62,955 bases of DNA from Halieaceae bacterium. GTDB lineage: Bacteria; Pseudomonadota; Gammaproteobacteria; Pseudomonadales; Halieaceae. The stretch lies in assembly GCA_028280635.1 (NCBI GenBank), contig JANQLM010000009.1, forward strand, positions 1 to 62,955. Direction: 5' to 3'. A model generated the notes under the pieces. That model worked only from the letters and a program-made list of their open reading frames with translations. It was not told the DNA's origin and made no database searches. A program made the translations under genes and the position numbers. Shown in pieces: positions 8,297-16,456 of the stretch (the first letter of the stretch is position 1; each line of letters starts with the position of its first letter).

Positions 8297-8794
8297 CTAC
8301 GGCATTGTGCGCAGGTGGAACCGGTAGTAGCCCACCAGATTGCTGCACAGGAAAAAGCCCTCCAGGACAACCGCTCCAGGAGAGCCAACCAGCACATTGT
8401 GGACTATCCAGAACAGACTGCCGACGGCCATCAGCTCGCGAAACCGTTTGTCAGCCGCCAGAAAAGACGCGGTCGTTGTGGTGGTGGTGGCAACAGTGGC
8501 CAGCACCGTCGTCAGGCCGGCATAGCTGATCACTGCATTGGCCATCACCAGCATCAGGAACAGGGCCAGCAGCCAGCGTGAGGTAGTGACGACGGCGGTC
8601 AGAAACCGAATCGCGGCGATGACGCCCAGCGCTGCCGCCGTACAGGCCTCCACAAGGTAGAAATGCACACCCAGCATAGCCGCCGAGCACGCCAGGCATA
8701 TCAGCACATGGCGCTTGTCGCGGAACTGAAACGAGGCCAGAGCGAACAGGAATACGACCCCAACCAGCACCTGCGACAACAGGAAGGGGGACAC
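8297..8794 (-). CDS. YgjV-like inner membrane protein
   Basis: 165 residues, mostly hydrophobic, with about five or six predicted membrane segments and the pattern of the YgjV family (function unknown), including the C-terminal 'NVLVGSPGAVVLEGFFLCSN' block. It begins with GTG only 3 nt after the LLM oxidoreductase stop, preceded by a GAGG ribosome site, so the two form an operon. A run of threonines lies in the middle. Nothing in the sequence points to a substrate. Confidence 0.75.
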   Translation of the reverse strand: MSPFLLSQVLVGVVFLFALASFQFRDKRHVLICLACSAAMLGVHFYLVEACTAAALGVIAAIRFLTAVVTTSRWLLALFLMLVMANAVISYAGLTTVLATVATTTTTTASFLAADKRFRELMAVGSLFWIVHNVLVGSPGAVVLEGFFLCSNLVGYYRFHLRTMP

Positions 8795-8797
8795 GCC

Positions 8798-9661
8798 TCA
8801 GGCCACCTGGCTAATGACCTCGTCGTGCAACTTGTGCAGGCCATCCGCCGGATTGGCCTCGCGCATGGCAGCCAGCGGCACGTTGAGACGCGCCACCCCC
8901 AGGTCTTCATAGGCTTTTAACTCGTCCAGGCCGCCGTGCAGGGTCCACATGGCGGTAATCTCGATGTCGTCGTAGTCGCGACCTTCCGCTGCGCACACCG
9001 CCTTCAGCTCCTCCAGGCGCGGCGCCAGATCCTCCGGGCCGCGGGTGGGGGCGTACCAGCCGTTGCCGTACTTCGCAATGCGCTGGTAGACCTTACCCTT
9101 GTCGCCACCAATGATGACCGGCAGCGGATTCTGCACCGGTAGCGGGTAGCTCTTGAAGTTGGTCCAGTTGATGAAGTCGCTCTGGTGTTCCACCACCTCG
9201 CCGGACCAGACCTTGCGCATGGCCTGCACGTAGTCGTCGAAACGCGCGCCCCGACGAGCGAAGGGAACGCCGACCGCATCGAACTCCTCCTCAAGCCAGC
9301 CAATCCCCACCCCCAGCAGGAACCTGCCATTGGAGAGGAAATCCAGGCCCGCTGCCTGCTTGGCCATGTACAGGGGGTTGGCCTGGGAGAGAATGTTCAC
9401 ACCGGTACCCAGCTTCACCTTGCTGGTGGCCGCCGCCACTGCCGACAGGCAGATCAAGGGATCCACGAAGTTGGTCTCAGGCGTAATCGCCATCTTGCCG
9501 GATTTGTCGTACGGGTACTTCGAAGCGTAGTCCATGGGCACCATGACGTGCTCGAAGGTCCACAGGGATTCTACGCCGGCGGCCTCCGCCTGCTGTGCGA
9601 AGTCAATCATCGCCTGCTGATGGGGAAAGCCGATGTTGACGGGGATCAGTCCGATTTTCAT
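8798..9661 (-). CDS. LLM class flavin-dependent oxidoreductase (TIGR03619-like)
   Basis: 287-residue luciferase-like monooxygenase fold. The start MKIGLIPVNIG, the WTFEHVMVP segment and the GVGIGWLEEEFDAVGVPFARRG block are typical of the subgroup annotated as F420-dependent. Whether this organism makes F420 cannot be told from the window; such gammaproteobacterial members may use FMN. ATG with a GAGGAA ribosome site. First gene of an operon with the YgjV-like protein, divergent from the APH-like kinase. Confidence 0.82.
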   Translation of the reverse strand: MKIGLIPVNIGFPHQQAMIDFAQQAEAAGVESLWTFEHVMVPMDYASKYPYDKSGKMAITPETNFVDPLICLSAVAAATSKVKLGTGVNILSQANPLYMAKQAAGLDFLSNGRFLLGVGIGWLEEEFDAVGVPFARRGARFDDYVQAMRKVWSGEVVEHQSDFINWTNFKSYPLPVQNPLPVIIGGDKGKVYQRIAKYGNGWYAPTRGPEDLAPRLEELKAVCAAEGRDYDDIEITAMWTLHGGLDELKAYEDLGVARLNVPLAAMREANPADGLHKLHDEVISQVA

Positions 9662-9773
9662 ACCAGGTTCCTCATTTTTGTCTCCACTATAACCCAGCTA
9701 TGGCGACGGCGTCGGCCCTGGCCTAGGCTTTAGTCCACATAAGGACAAGCCGGCCAACGGCTGAGGAGCCACA

Positions 9774-10838
9774 GTGGAAGACCAGCGCCCCACGCCCCTG
9801 GTGGAAGACCTTGAAGGTACCCGCGAGAAACTGGCCACCTGGTTGAGCGAGCAGCGGGGCACTGCGGTCACCATCTCTGACCTGCAGATTCCGGAGGCCA
9901 CCGGCATGTCCAACGTCACCCTGCTGTTCGACGCCAGCTGGGCCTCCGGGGGCGAGACGGTCATGGAGGCCTGCGTGGGACGTCTGCAGCCACAGATTGA
10001 ACGGCCGGTATTCCCGGACTACGACCTCACGCTGCAGTACCGCATCATGGACGTCCTCGGCCGCAACACGGATATCCCGGTACCGGTGCTGCGCGGCATT
10101 GAGACTGACCCCGCGGTGCTGGGCGTGCCCTTCTACGTGATGAAAAAAACCGAGGGCCGCATTCCTACCGATATGCCGCCCTACAATATGGACGGCTGGA
10201 TGATGCATGACACCAGCCTGGAGCAACGGGAAAAGCTCTGGAACGCGGGCGTGGATGTGCTGGCCCGCTTCCACCGGCTCGACCACGAGGCGCTGGGCAT
10301 TGACTTCATGGGTGGCGATGGCGACTCGACGCCACTACAGCAACAGCTTGCCCACTGGCGGCATTACCATGACTGGGCCCTGGAAGGCATTCAGCACAAA
10401 ATCTGCCTGCGAGCGCTGCAGTGGTTGCAGGCTCATCAGCCAGAAAACGAGATGACGCGCCTGTGCTGGGGTGATGCCCGCATCGGCAACATCATCTTCA
10501 GCGAGGACTGCCGAGAGGTGGCTGCGGTGCTCGACTGGGAGATGGCGGTGCTCGGCAACCCGATGCAGGACCTGGCCTGGTACTGCTTTATCGACAACAC
10601 CTTCGCAGACGGTCTCGGCATGCCACGGCTGGACGGCCTGCCCAGCTATGAAGACAGCGTCGCCCGCTGGCAGGCCGCCACCGGCTACCCGGCGGCCGAC
10701 TTCGACTACTACTGGATTTTCGCCGGCATGCGCTACGGCCTGATCCTGTCACGGATCATGATGGCCACGGGACAGGAGCAGGAGATTCAGCAGAACTTTG
10801 TATGCAAACTGCTGGAGCGCTATCTGGACGCGGCCTGA
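9774..10838 (+). CDS. Phosphotransferase family protein (APH/ACAD10-like kinase)
   Basis: 354 residues with the aminoglycoside-phosphotransferase/choline kinase fold. The catalytic loop reads CWGDARIGNIIF, with Asp and Asn in place and the first His of the usual HGD replaced by Trp, as in many of these family members. The metal-binding DWE follows (AVLDWEMAVLGNP). Family members with this pattern are linked to acyl-CoA or hydroxy-acid metabolism rather than antibiotic resistance. Starts with GTG after a TGAGGAG ribosome site. Substrate unknown. Confidence 0.85.
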   Translation: MEDQRPTPLVEDLEGTREKLATWLSEQRGTAVTISDLQIPEATGMSNVTLLFDASWASGGETVMEACVGRLQPQIERPVFPDYDLTLQYRIMDVLGRNTDIPVPVLRGIETDPAVLGVPFYVMKKTEGRIPTDMPPYNMDGWMMHDTSLEQREKLWNAGVDVLARFHRLDHEALGIDFMGGDGDSTPLQQQLAHWRHYHDWALEGIQHKICLRALQWLQAHQPENEMTRLCWGDARIGNIIFSEDCREVAAVLDWEMAVLGNPMQDLAWYCFIDNTFADGLGMPRLDGLPSYEDSVARWQAATGYPAADFDYYWIFAGMRYGLILSRIMMATGQEQEIQQNFVCKLLERYLDAA

Positions 10839-10918
10839 GGCTGCAGAAGTCTTGTTTTAGAACCTATGCGCCCCTAAACTCTCGGGCCACACGTCACCCG
10901 ACCACCCGAGGACCCGGT

Positions 10919-12505
10919 TTGTCATCCACATACGAGCAGCGCCTGGCGGCCCTTGCCGGCGCCGAGCAGGCTGGGCTGCTGACCGGCATCCAACGCGGCC
11001 TCGAAAAGGAGAGCCTGCGCATCGGCCCCAATGGCCGGCTGGCACAGACCCCGCACCCGCGGGGGCTGGGTTCGGCGCTGACCCACGACTACATCACCAC
11101 GGACTATTCCGAGGCACTGCTGGAGTTCATCACGCCGGTATCCACCAGCATCGATGACAGCCTGCATACGCTGGAAGACATCCATCGCTTCACCTACGGC
11201 GAGATTGGCGATGAGCTGCTGTGGGCCGCCAGCATGCCCTGCGTGCTGGAAGGGGACGACCAGATTCCCGTGGCGCGTTACGGCAATTCGAACGTGGGCC
11301 GCATGAAAACCGTCTATCGCTACGGCCTGGGCTATCGCTACGGCCGGCTGATGCAAACCATTGCCGGTATTCACTACAACTTCAGCATGCCCCGTGCCTG
11401 GTGGGAGGTCGCTCATCGCACTGAGGGCAGTGACCTGTCCCTGCAGGACTTTATCACCGGGCGCTACCTGGGCCTGATCCGTAATTTCCGCCGCTGGTCC
11501 TGGCTGCTGATCTACCTGTATGGCGCCTCACCGGCGGTGTGCTCCAGCTTCCTGCGTGACGGTAACTACCACGGCCTGGAGCCCTTCGACGAGCATGCCA
11601 AGAGCCTGCACGCACCCAGGGGCACATCGTTGCGCATGGGGGACCTGGGCTACCAGAGCAATGCCCAGCAGAACCTCACGGTCTGCTACAACACGCTGGA
11701 CAGTTATATCGCCACCCTCAAGGATGCCATCGTCCAGCCCCATGCGGACTACGCCGCCATCGGCATTGGCGAAGCGGGTCATGAAAAGCAGCTCAACACC
11801 AGCCTGCTGCAGATCGAGAACGAGTTCTACAGCCCGATTCGTCCCAAGCGTGTCGCCCGCTCCGGGGAAACGCCGTTGGGCGCCCTGCGGCGGGACGGCA
11901 TCGAGTACGTGGAAGTGCGCTGTATCGACGTCAACCCGTACCTGCCTGTCGGCATTGATGCCGACCAGATCCGCTTTCTCGATACCTTCCTGTTGTACTG
12001 CCTGCTGGAGGACAGCCCGGAGTGTGACGACGATGAGCCCAGCCGCATAGCCGCCAACCAGTTGGCGGTCGTCAATCGCGGCCGGGATCCCGAACTGGCG
12101 CTGGCCACCCGCGAAGGCGACAAGCCGCTGGTGAGCTGGGGTCACGAATTGCTGACGGCACTGGGCGAGGTCGCCGGCGCCCTGGACACCGCACACGGCG
12201 GCGATGACTATGCCCGGGTGTTGGCGGACCAGGTCGGGAAGCTTGACGACCCGGCGTTGACACCGTCGGCGCGCATACTCGCCGAGATGGCAGAGCGCGA
12301 GCTGCCGTTCTTTACCCTGGCCATGGAAGCCAGCCGGCACTGGGCAGAGGAGCTGTCTTCGGAGCCACTGGGGGCGGAGCAACTCGAAGCCTTCCGCGAA
12401 GCGAGCGAGGCTTCACTGGCGGCCCAGCAGGCCGTGGAAGCGGCGGACAACATCGATTTCGAGACCTACCTGGCGAACTACTACGCGCAGTACGACTCGC
12501 TGTAG
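10919..12505 (+). CDS. gshA: Glutamate-cysteine ligase
   Basis: First enzyme of glutathione synthesis, joining glutamate and cysteine with ATP in the cytoplasm. The sequence matches the proteobacterial GshA type (GLEKESLRI near the N-terminus, then DYITTDYSEALLEFITPV). I choose the TTG at 10919: a GAGGA ribosome site ends 6 nt before it and it gives 528 residues, close to the E. coli length of about 518. A longer frame opening at 10802 would overlap the preceding gene and add 39 low-similarity residues. It heads the run gshA-acpH-dsbB-rsd. Confidence 0.95.
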   Translation: MSSTYEQRLAALAGAEQAGLLTGIQRGLEKESLRIGPNGRLAQTPHPRGLGSALTHDYITTDYSEALLEFITPVSTSIDDSLHTLEDIHRFTYGEIGDELLWAASMPCVLEGDDQIPVARYGNSNVGRMKTVYRYGLGYRYGRLMQTIAGIHYNFSMPRAWWEVAHRTEGSDLSLQDFITGRYLGLIRNFRRWSWLLIYLYGASPAVCSSFLRDGNYHGLEPFDEHAKSLHAPRGTSLRMGDLGYQSNAQQNLTVCYNTLDSYIATLKDAIVQPHADYAAIGIGEAGHEKQLNTSLLQIENEFYSPIRPKRVARSGETPLGALRRDGIEYVEVRCIDVNPYLPVGIDADQIRFLDTFLLYCLLEDSPECDDDEPSRIAANQLAVVNRGRDPELALATREGDKPLVSWGHELLTALGEVAGALDTAHGGDDYARVLADQVGKLDDPALTPSARILAEMAERELPFFTLAMEASRHWAEELSSEPLGAEQLEAFREASEASLAAQQAVEAADNIDFETYLANYYAQYDSL

Positions 12506-12513
12506 GCGGCTAC

Positions 12514-13104
12514 GTGAACTTCCTCGCCCACTTTCACCTGGCCTGGCCGGAAGAGGCCATGCTCGCCGGTGCCCTGGAGGGCGACTTTTTCAAAGGTCCG
12601 CTGCCGGGGACGCTGCCCACCTGGCTGCAACAGGGCGTGGACCTGCACCGGGCCATAGACGGCTATACCGATCGCCACCCTGTCCTCAGCGAGGCCCGTG
12701 CGCTATTTCCCGATGGGACCCGGCGTTACGCCGGCATCCTTATGGATCTCTGCTTTGACCACCTGCTCTCCGAGCACTGGCAGCACTTTGCCGAGCTTGA
12801 GCTCGAGCACTTCAGCCAGCGGGTATACAAGGTGCTGGCACAACATCGGGCCGGGCTTAGCGAATCCGCGCAGCGTATGGCGGGCCGGCTGGCAGAGTAT
12901 GATCTCTTGATGCAATACCGCCACTGGGATACGGTGACGACCGCCGCCACCCGCATCGGTATGCGCATGCGCCAGCCCAATCCCCTGAACCAGGCGGACG
13001 CGCTGCTCAGCCCGCTGCTGCCGGAACTGGAGCGGGCATTTCTGGTCTTCTATCCGGAGTTGCAGGATTTTTGCCGCCAGCACGCGGCACGCTACAAGGA
13101 ATAA
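12514..13104 (+). CDS. acpH: Acyl carrier protein phosphodiesterase family (AcpH)
   Basis: 196 residues of the AcpH/DUF479 family, which hydrolyses the 4'-phosphopantetheine arm from acyl carrier protein. Typical features are the MNFLAHFHLA start, the GALEGDFFKG motif, DLHRAIDGYTDRHP and the MDLCFDHLLSEHW metal-site region. Starts with GTG 8 nt after gshA. No link between glutathione and ACP turnover is implied by the shared transcript. Confidence 0.9.
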   Translation: MNFLAHFHLAWPEEAMLAGALEGDFFKGPLPGTLPTWLQQGVDLHRAIDGYTDRHPVLSEARALFPDGTRRYAGILMDLCFDHLLSEHWQHFAELELEHFSQRVYKVLAQHRAGLSESAQRMAGRLAEYDLLMQYRHWDTVTTAATRIGMRMRQPNPLNQADALLSPLLPELERAFLVFYPELQDFCRQHAARYKE

Positions 13105-13107
13105 ACC

Positions 13108-13605
13108 ATGTTGCCATCCCCTCGTCTTACCAACGGCCTGATCGCCGGCGTATGCACAGCGGCCATACTGTTCGCCTTCTACCTGGACCGGGTGCTGGGC
13201 ATGGAGCCCTGCCCGCTGTGCATGACCCAGCGAGTGCTGGTGGTGGGCTGTGGCCTTTTCGCCCTGGTGGCTTTCGCGCACGGCCCCGGCTTGCTGGGCC
13301 AGCGGGTGTACGCAGTGCTGGCGGGCCTTTTCGCGCTCGGGGGCGGCGCCGTGGCGGCGCGCCATGTCTGGCTGCAGCACCTGCCGGATCACCTGGTGCC
13401 AGCCTGCGGACCCGGGCTGGCCTATATGCTGGAAACCTTCCCGCTCAGTGAAACACTTGAAATGATCCTGATGGGCGACGGCAACTGCGCGGAAGTCGTA
13501 TGGACCTTCCTGGGCCTGAGCATTCCCGAGCAGACACTGATACTATTTACCGTCCTGCTCGGCGCCAATGCCTGGCAGCTGTTTCGGCGGCCAGCAGCCG
13601 CATAG
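13108..13605 (+). CDS. dsbB: Disulfide bond formation protein DsbB
   Basis: 165-residue inner-membrane protein with four hydrophobic segments that reoxidises DsbA and passes electrons to quinone. Four essential cysteines are visible: C35-Pro-Leu-C38 in the first periplasmic loop and C100 and C127 in the second. It starts 3 nt after acpH. Placement next to rsd/algQ resembles Pseudomonas. Confidence 0.95.
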   Translation: MLPSPRLTNGLIAGVCTAAILFAFYLDRVLGMEPCPLCMTQRVLVVGCGLFALVAFAHGPGLLGQRVYAVLAGLFALGGGAVAARHVWLQHLPDHLVPACGPGLAYMLETFPLSETLEMILMGDGNCAEVVWTFLGLSIPEQTLILFTVLLGANAWQLFRRPAAA

Positions 13606-13666
13606 CGGTAACATAGTTCCAGCATTATCCACGGCCTCGACAGGCTACAGTGACGGCGGCAACACC

Positions 13667-14146
13667 ATGCTAGACAACTGCAAGGACTCACGGGAAACCT
13701 GGCAAGCGGTAGAAGCCCTGCTGCAGGGCTGGCTCAAGGAGCGCCGCGAGGTATTGGTGAAGTACACGGCGATCGCTGCCACCCTCGCCGCCACTCTCGA
13801 CCGGGACGCCACCGCTGAACGCGTCAATGAGGGTATTGAGCGCCTTTGCCAGCTACTGGTGGATTATGTATCCGCCGGCCATTTCGAGGTATTCGTGGCC
13901 CTGCAGAAAGAAGCGGAGATTTTTGCCGATGGCAGCGGTGAAGTGGCCGATGTGCTGATTCCCAACATCGGCGACACCACGGAAGTCATTCTCGGTTTCG
14001 AGGAGAAGTACCCCGCCGCCGGCATCGATGATCTCGACGCCGACCTGTCACTGCTGGGCGAAGTACTGGAATCGCGCTTCGCGCTGGAAGACCGGCTGAT
14101 CGCGCTGCTGCACGGCAGCCACGCCGCCCAACTCGCCGCGGACTAG
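13667..14146 (+). CDS. rsd: Sigma-70 regulator Rsd/AlgQ
   Basis: 159 residues, the family length, starting MLDNCKDSRETW as in AlgQ/Rsd. The protein binds region 4 of RpoD and lowers the pool of housekeeping sigma factor, mainly in stationary phase. The ATG at 13667 is chosen because homology begins there; an in-frame upstream ATG lies inside dsbB. The 61-nt gap after dsbB may hold its own promoter. Confidence 0.9.
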   Translation: MLDNCKDSRETWQAVEALLQGWLKERREVLVKYTAIAATLAATLDRDATAERVNEGIERLCQLLVDYVSAGHFEVFVALQKEAEIFADGSGEVADVLIPNIGDTTEVILGFEEKYPAAGIDDLDADLSLLGEVLESRFALEDRLIALLHGSHAAQLAAD

Positions 14147-14148
14147 CG

Positions 14149-14176
14149 AGGTGCGGCCGGCCAGGTGCGGCCGGCC
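14149..14176. repeat. Tandem 14-bp GC-rich repeat between rsd and the FKBP gene
   Basis: AGGTGCGGCCGGCC occurs twice back to back (14149-14162 and 14163-14176). Each copy contains the self-complementary GGCCGGCC, so the two can pair into an 8-bp stem. It lies between convergent genes and could act as a weak transcription stop, but there is no T run. Confidence 0.6.
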
Positions 14177-14199
14177 AGGGGACGACCGGCCCAATTCGT

Positions 14200-14931
14200 T
14201 CAGCCTTCCTCAGCCTCGGCCGCTTCGATAGACACCAGCTCAACCTGGAACACCAGCGTCGCATTCGGGCCAATCTGGGCGCCGGCGCCGCCAGTACCGT
14301 AAGCCAGCTCCGGCGGAATCACGAACTCGTACTTTGAACCTACCGGCATGAGCTGCAGGCCCTCGGTCCAACCCGGAATCACCTGGTTCAGCGCAAAGGA
14401 CACCGTGCTGCCGCGGGCGTAGGAGCTATCGAACTCCGTGCCGTCCACCAGGGTGCCGCGGTAGTGCACTTCCACGGTGTCTTCCGCAGCCGGCATGGGG
14501 CCGTCGCCGGCTTCCAGCACCTTGTACTGCAGGCCGCTTTCGGTGCTCATCACACCCTCTGCCTGGGCGTATTCGGCGCGAAAGGCGTCACCTTCAGCGG
14601 CATTGGTGCTGGCGGCCTGTTCAGCTTCGGCCTGGCGCTCTTCCATACGCGCCTGCTGGTACGCCTGCATCTCCTGGCCGATCTCTTCCTGGCTCAGCAG
14701 CCGCTCTTCACCGTCAAAGGCATGGCGCAGGCCGGCACTGAAGGCGTCCAGTTCCAGTGGCACCCCATCAGCCTTGAGGCGCTCACCAAGTCCGTAGGCG
14801 ATGCCGTAGCTGAGCCGTTGCTCGGTCGTTTCCAGGGTCACCGGTTGTTCGGCGGGCGTGTTGTCCTGCTGGCTGCAGGCGGTCGTCAGCAGCGCTGCAA
14901 TCAGCGCCAGCCCGATGCTAGAAATTTTCAT
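14200..14931 (-). CDS. FKBP-type peptidyl-prolyl isomerase, FkpA/Mip-like probable lipoprotein
   Basis: 243 residues: an N-terminal export signal ending LLTTAC with Cys19 (a slightly off-consensus lipobox), a helical dimerisation region about 25-120, and a C-terminal FKBP domain about 135-240 (VEVHYRGTLVDGTEFDSSY, ELAYG). It should assist folding of envelope proteins. Genes of this type sit next to algQ in Pseudomonas as here. Convergent with rsd. Confidence 0.9.
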   Translation of the reverse strand: MKISSIGLALIAALLTTACSQQDNTPAEQPVTLETTEQRLSYGIAYGLGERLKADGVPLELDAFSAGLRHAFDGEERLLSQEEIGQEMQAYQQARMEERQAEAEQAASTNAAEGDAFRAEYAQAEGVMSTESGLQYKVLEAGDGPMPAAEDTVEVHYRGTLVDGTEFDSSYARGSTVSFALNQVIPGWTEGLQLMPVGSKYEFVIPPELAYGTGGAGAQIGPNATLVFQVELVSIEAAEAEEG

Positions 14932-15208
14932 AATGTGTTCCAGTTAAGCGAATGAAGATGCGCTGTATGCACCTGCGTGTTGCCGGGCAGGCGCCTGGGC
15001 CTGCCGTGTCGGGGCCTGAAAGTCTACTACCCTTGCCGGTCGCGGTGCCAGCACTGAGGCAAGCTGCCGCCGCCCGCCCGGGATTCTGTGACCGGGATCG
15101 TCCCTGGCAGTGCCGTCGTGTAGAGCCCGCAGGGCAGCTCCGGGACAAATCAAGGCAAAAGCGATTTTTCCAGCGCATGTGCTACATTGAAAGATGCTAT
15201 CCACGTGA

Positions 15209-15982
15209 ATGGTGACGACAGGCATGCAGGGTGACGATCCCCGTAGCTACAGGGATTTTGGCGATCTCCGGGTGATCCCCCGGGCACAGCCGCGCACCGT
15301 GCTGGTGGCCAACGCCAAGGGAGGCTGCGGCAAGACCACGCTGGCCACCAACCTCGCCGCCTGGTTTGCAAGTCGTGACAAGGCCACGGCGCTGATGGAC
15401 TTCGATCCCCAGGGCTCCAGCGCCCACTGGCTCAAACTGCGCCCCACCGAGGCCAGGCCTTTGTCCGGCATCGCCGCCTACGGCCGGGTCAGCGGCACCG
15501 AAACCCGCAGCTTCCGCAACCGGCTACCGCGCCACGTCGAACGCGTGGTGGTGGATTCACCCGCCGGCCTCAACGGCACCGACCTGTATGACCGCATCAG
15601 CGATGCCGACCTGATCCTGGTGCCGATCCTGCCCTCGCCTATCGATATTCACTCGGCGGCCAACTTTATCCGTGAAATCGAGATGACCGGCGCGCTGCGA
15701 GAGCAGAACAAGCAGCTGCTGGTGATTGCCAATCGGGTGCGGCGCAATACCATCATGTTTTCCACCCTGAACGAGTTCCTGTCGGGGCTGGGGCTGCCGC
15801 GGGTCACCTACACGCGCGACAGCCAGCTCTACACCCGGGCCGCGGCCCAGGGCCTGGGAATAGCCGACCTGCCTGGCTCACAGGTGGAGCAGGAGAAATC
15901 CCACTGGAATCGCATCGGTGGCTGGATTGAACACCAGCTAGCCCTGCGCCAGCAGCACCGGCAGCAGATGCTCCAGCGCTGA
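15209..15982 (+). CDS. ParA-family ATPase without a ParB partner
   Basis: 257 residues with the deviant Walker A motif KGGCGKTT near residue 36-43 and the MDFDPQGSS motif. Such ATPases position DNA or protein cargo on the nucleoid or poles. No parB or other cargo gene is adjacent. An alternative ATG lies at 15224. The 3' end overlaps the convergent TIGR02444 gene by 45 bp. The 277-bp gap upstream shows a TACATT -10-like hexamer near the start and nothing else recognisable. Confidence 0.85.
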   Translation: MVTTGMQGDDPRSYRDFGDLRVIPRAQPRTVLVANAKGGCGKTTLATNLAAWFASRDKATALMDFDPQGSSAHWLKLRPTEARPLSGIAAYGRVSGTETRSFRNRLPRHVERVVVDSPAGLNGTDLYDRISDADLILVPILPSPIDIHSAANFIREIEMTGALREQNKQLLVIANRVRRNTIMFSTLNEFLSGLGLPRVTYTRDSQLYTRAAAQGLGIADLPGSQVEQEKSHWNRIGGWIEHQLALRQQHRQQMLQR

Positions 15983-16456
15983 GGCAAAGGTCTCCAGCTC
16001 CGCCACAGCCACACCCCCGGCCTGTGCCAGCGCGGCCAGGTTTCCCCGTAGTTCGGTCGCCTGGCCGCCAGGCGACCACCGCCCCGCCGGCTGCCGCGCT
16101 TTCCACATGCGATCCTGCTGTTCACGCTCGAGGGCGAGTTCGGCCTGCAACAGGGCCTGGCGCGCGGCGGGCGCCTCGCCGCCATCCAACTGCCTGCGCA
16201 GGGCGCGCAACGGTCGCAGCATGCCTTCACGCCAATCGGCCACGGCGGTGTCAACCGCCTCCACATCAGCTGGCTCAAGCGAGAGGCCGCAGACGGCGGC
16301 ATAAGCGGCGTACAACAGCAGGTTGACGTCGAGGCCATGCTGGTCCTGCAATGCCAGGCACAGGGGCGCCACCCCCTCCTGGCGGTAAAGCGCCAGCGAG
16401 AAGTCCCAGAATGGATTCGCGGGGACCGCGTCGGTAGAATCCGCGCCGATGATCAT
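15938..16456 (-). CDS. TIGR02444 family protein (function unknown)
   Basis: 172 residues. The opening NPFWDFSLALYRQEGV and the CLALQDQHGLDVNLLLYAAY block identify this gammaproteobacterial family. The start is ATG at 16456; no other plausible start codon lies before the conserved NPFWDF. It therefore overlaps the divergent yheS start by 8 bp and, at its 3' end, overlaps the ParA gene by 45 bp. Its promoter must lie inside yheS. Function unknown. Confidence 0.82.
   Translation of the reverse strand: MIIGADSTDAVPANPFWDFSLALYRQEGVAPLCLALQDQHGLDVNLLLYAAYAAVCGLSLEPADVEAVDTAVADWREGMLRPLRALRRQLDGGEAPAARQALLQAELALEREQQDRMWKARQPAGRWSPGGQATELRGNLAALAQAGGVAVAELETFASALEHLLPVLLAQG

Noticed and set aside
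15209-15982. Plasmid or integrated-element partition locus
   Set aside because: ParA stands alone, without ParB, parS-like repeats, integrase or composition change; the surroundings are core chromosomal genes.
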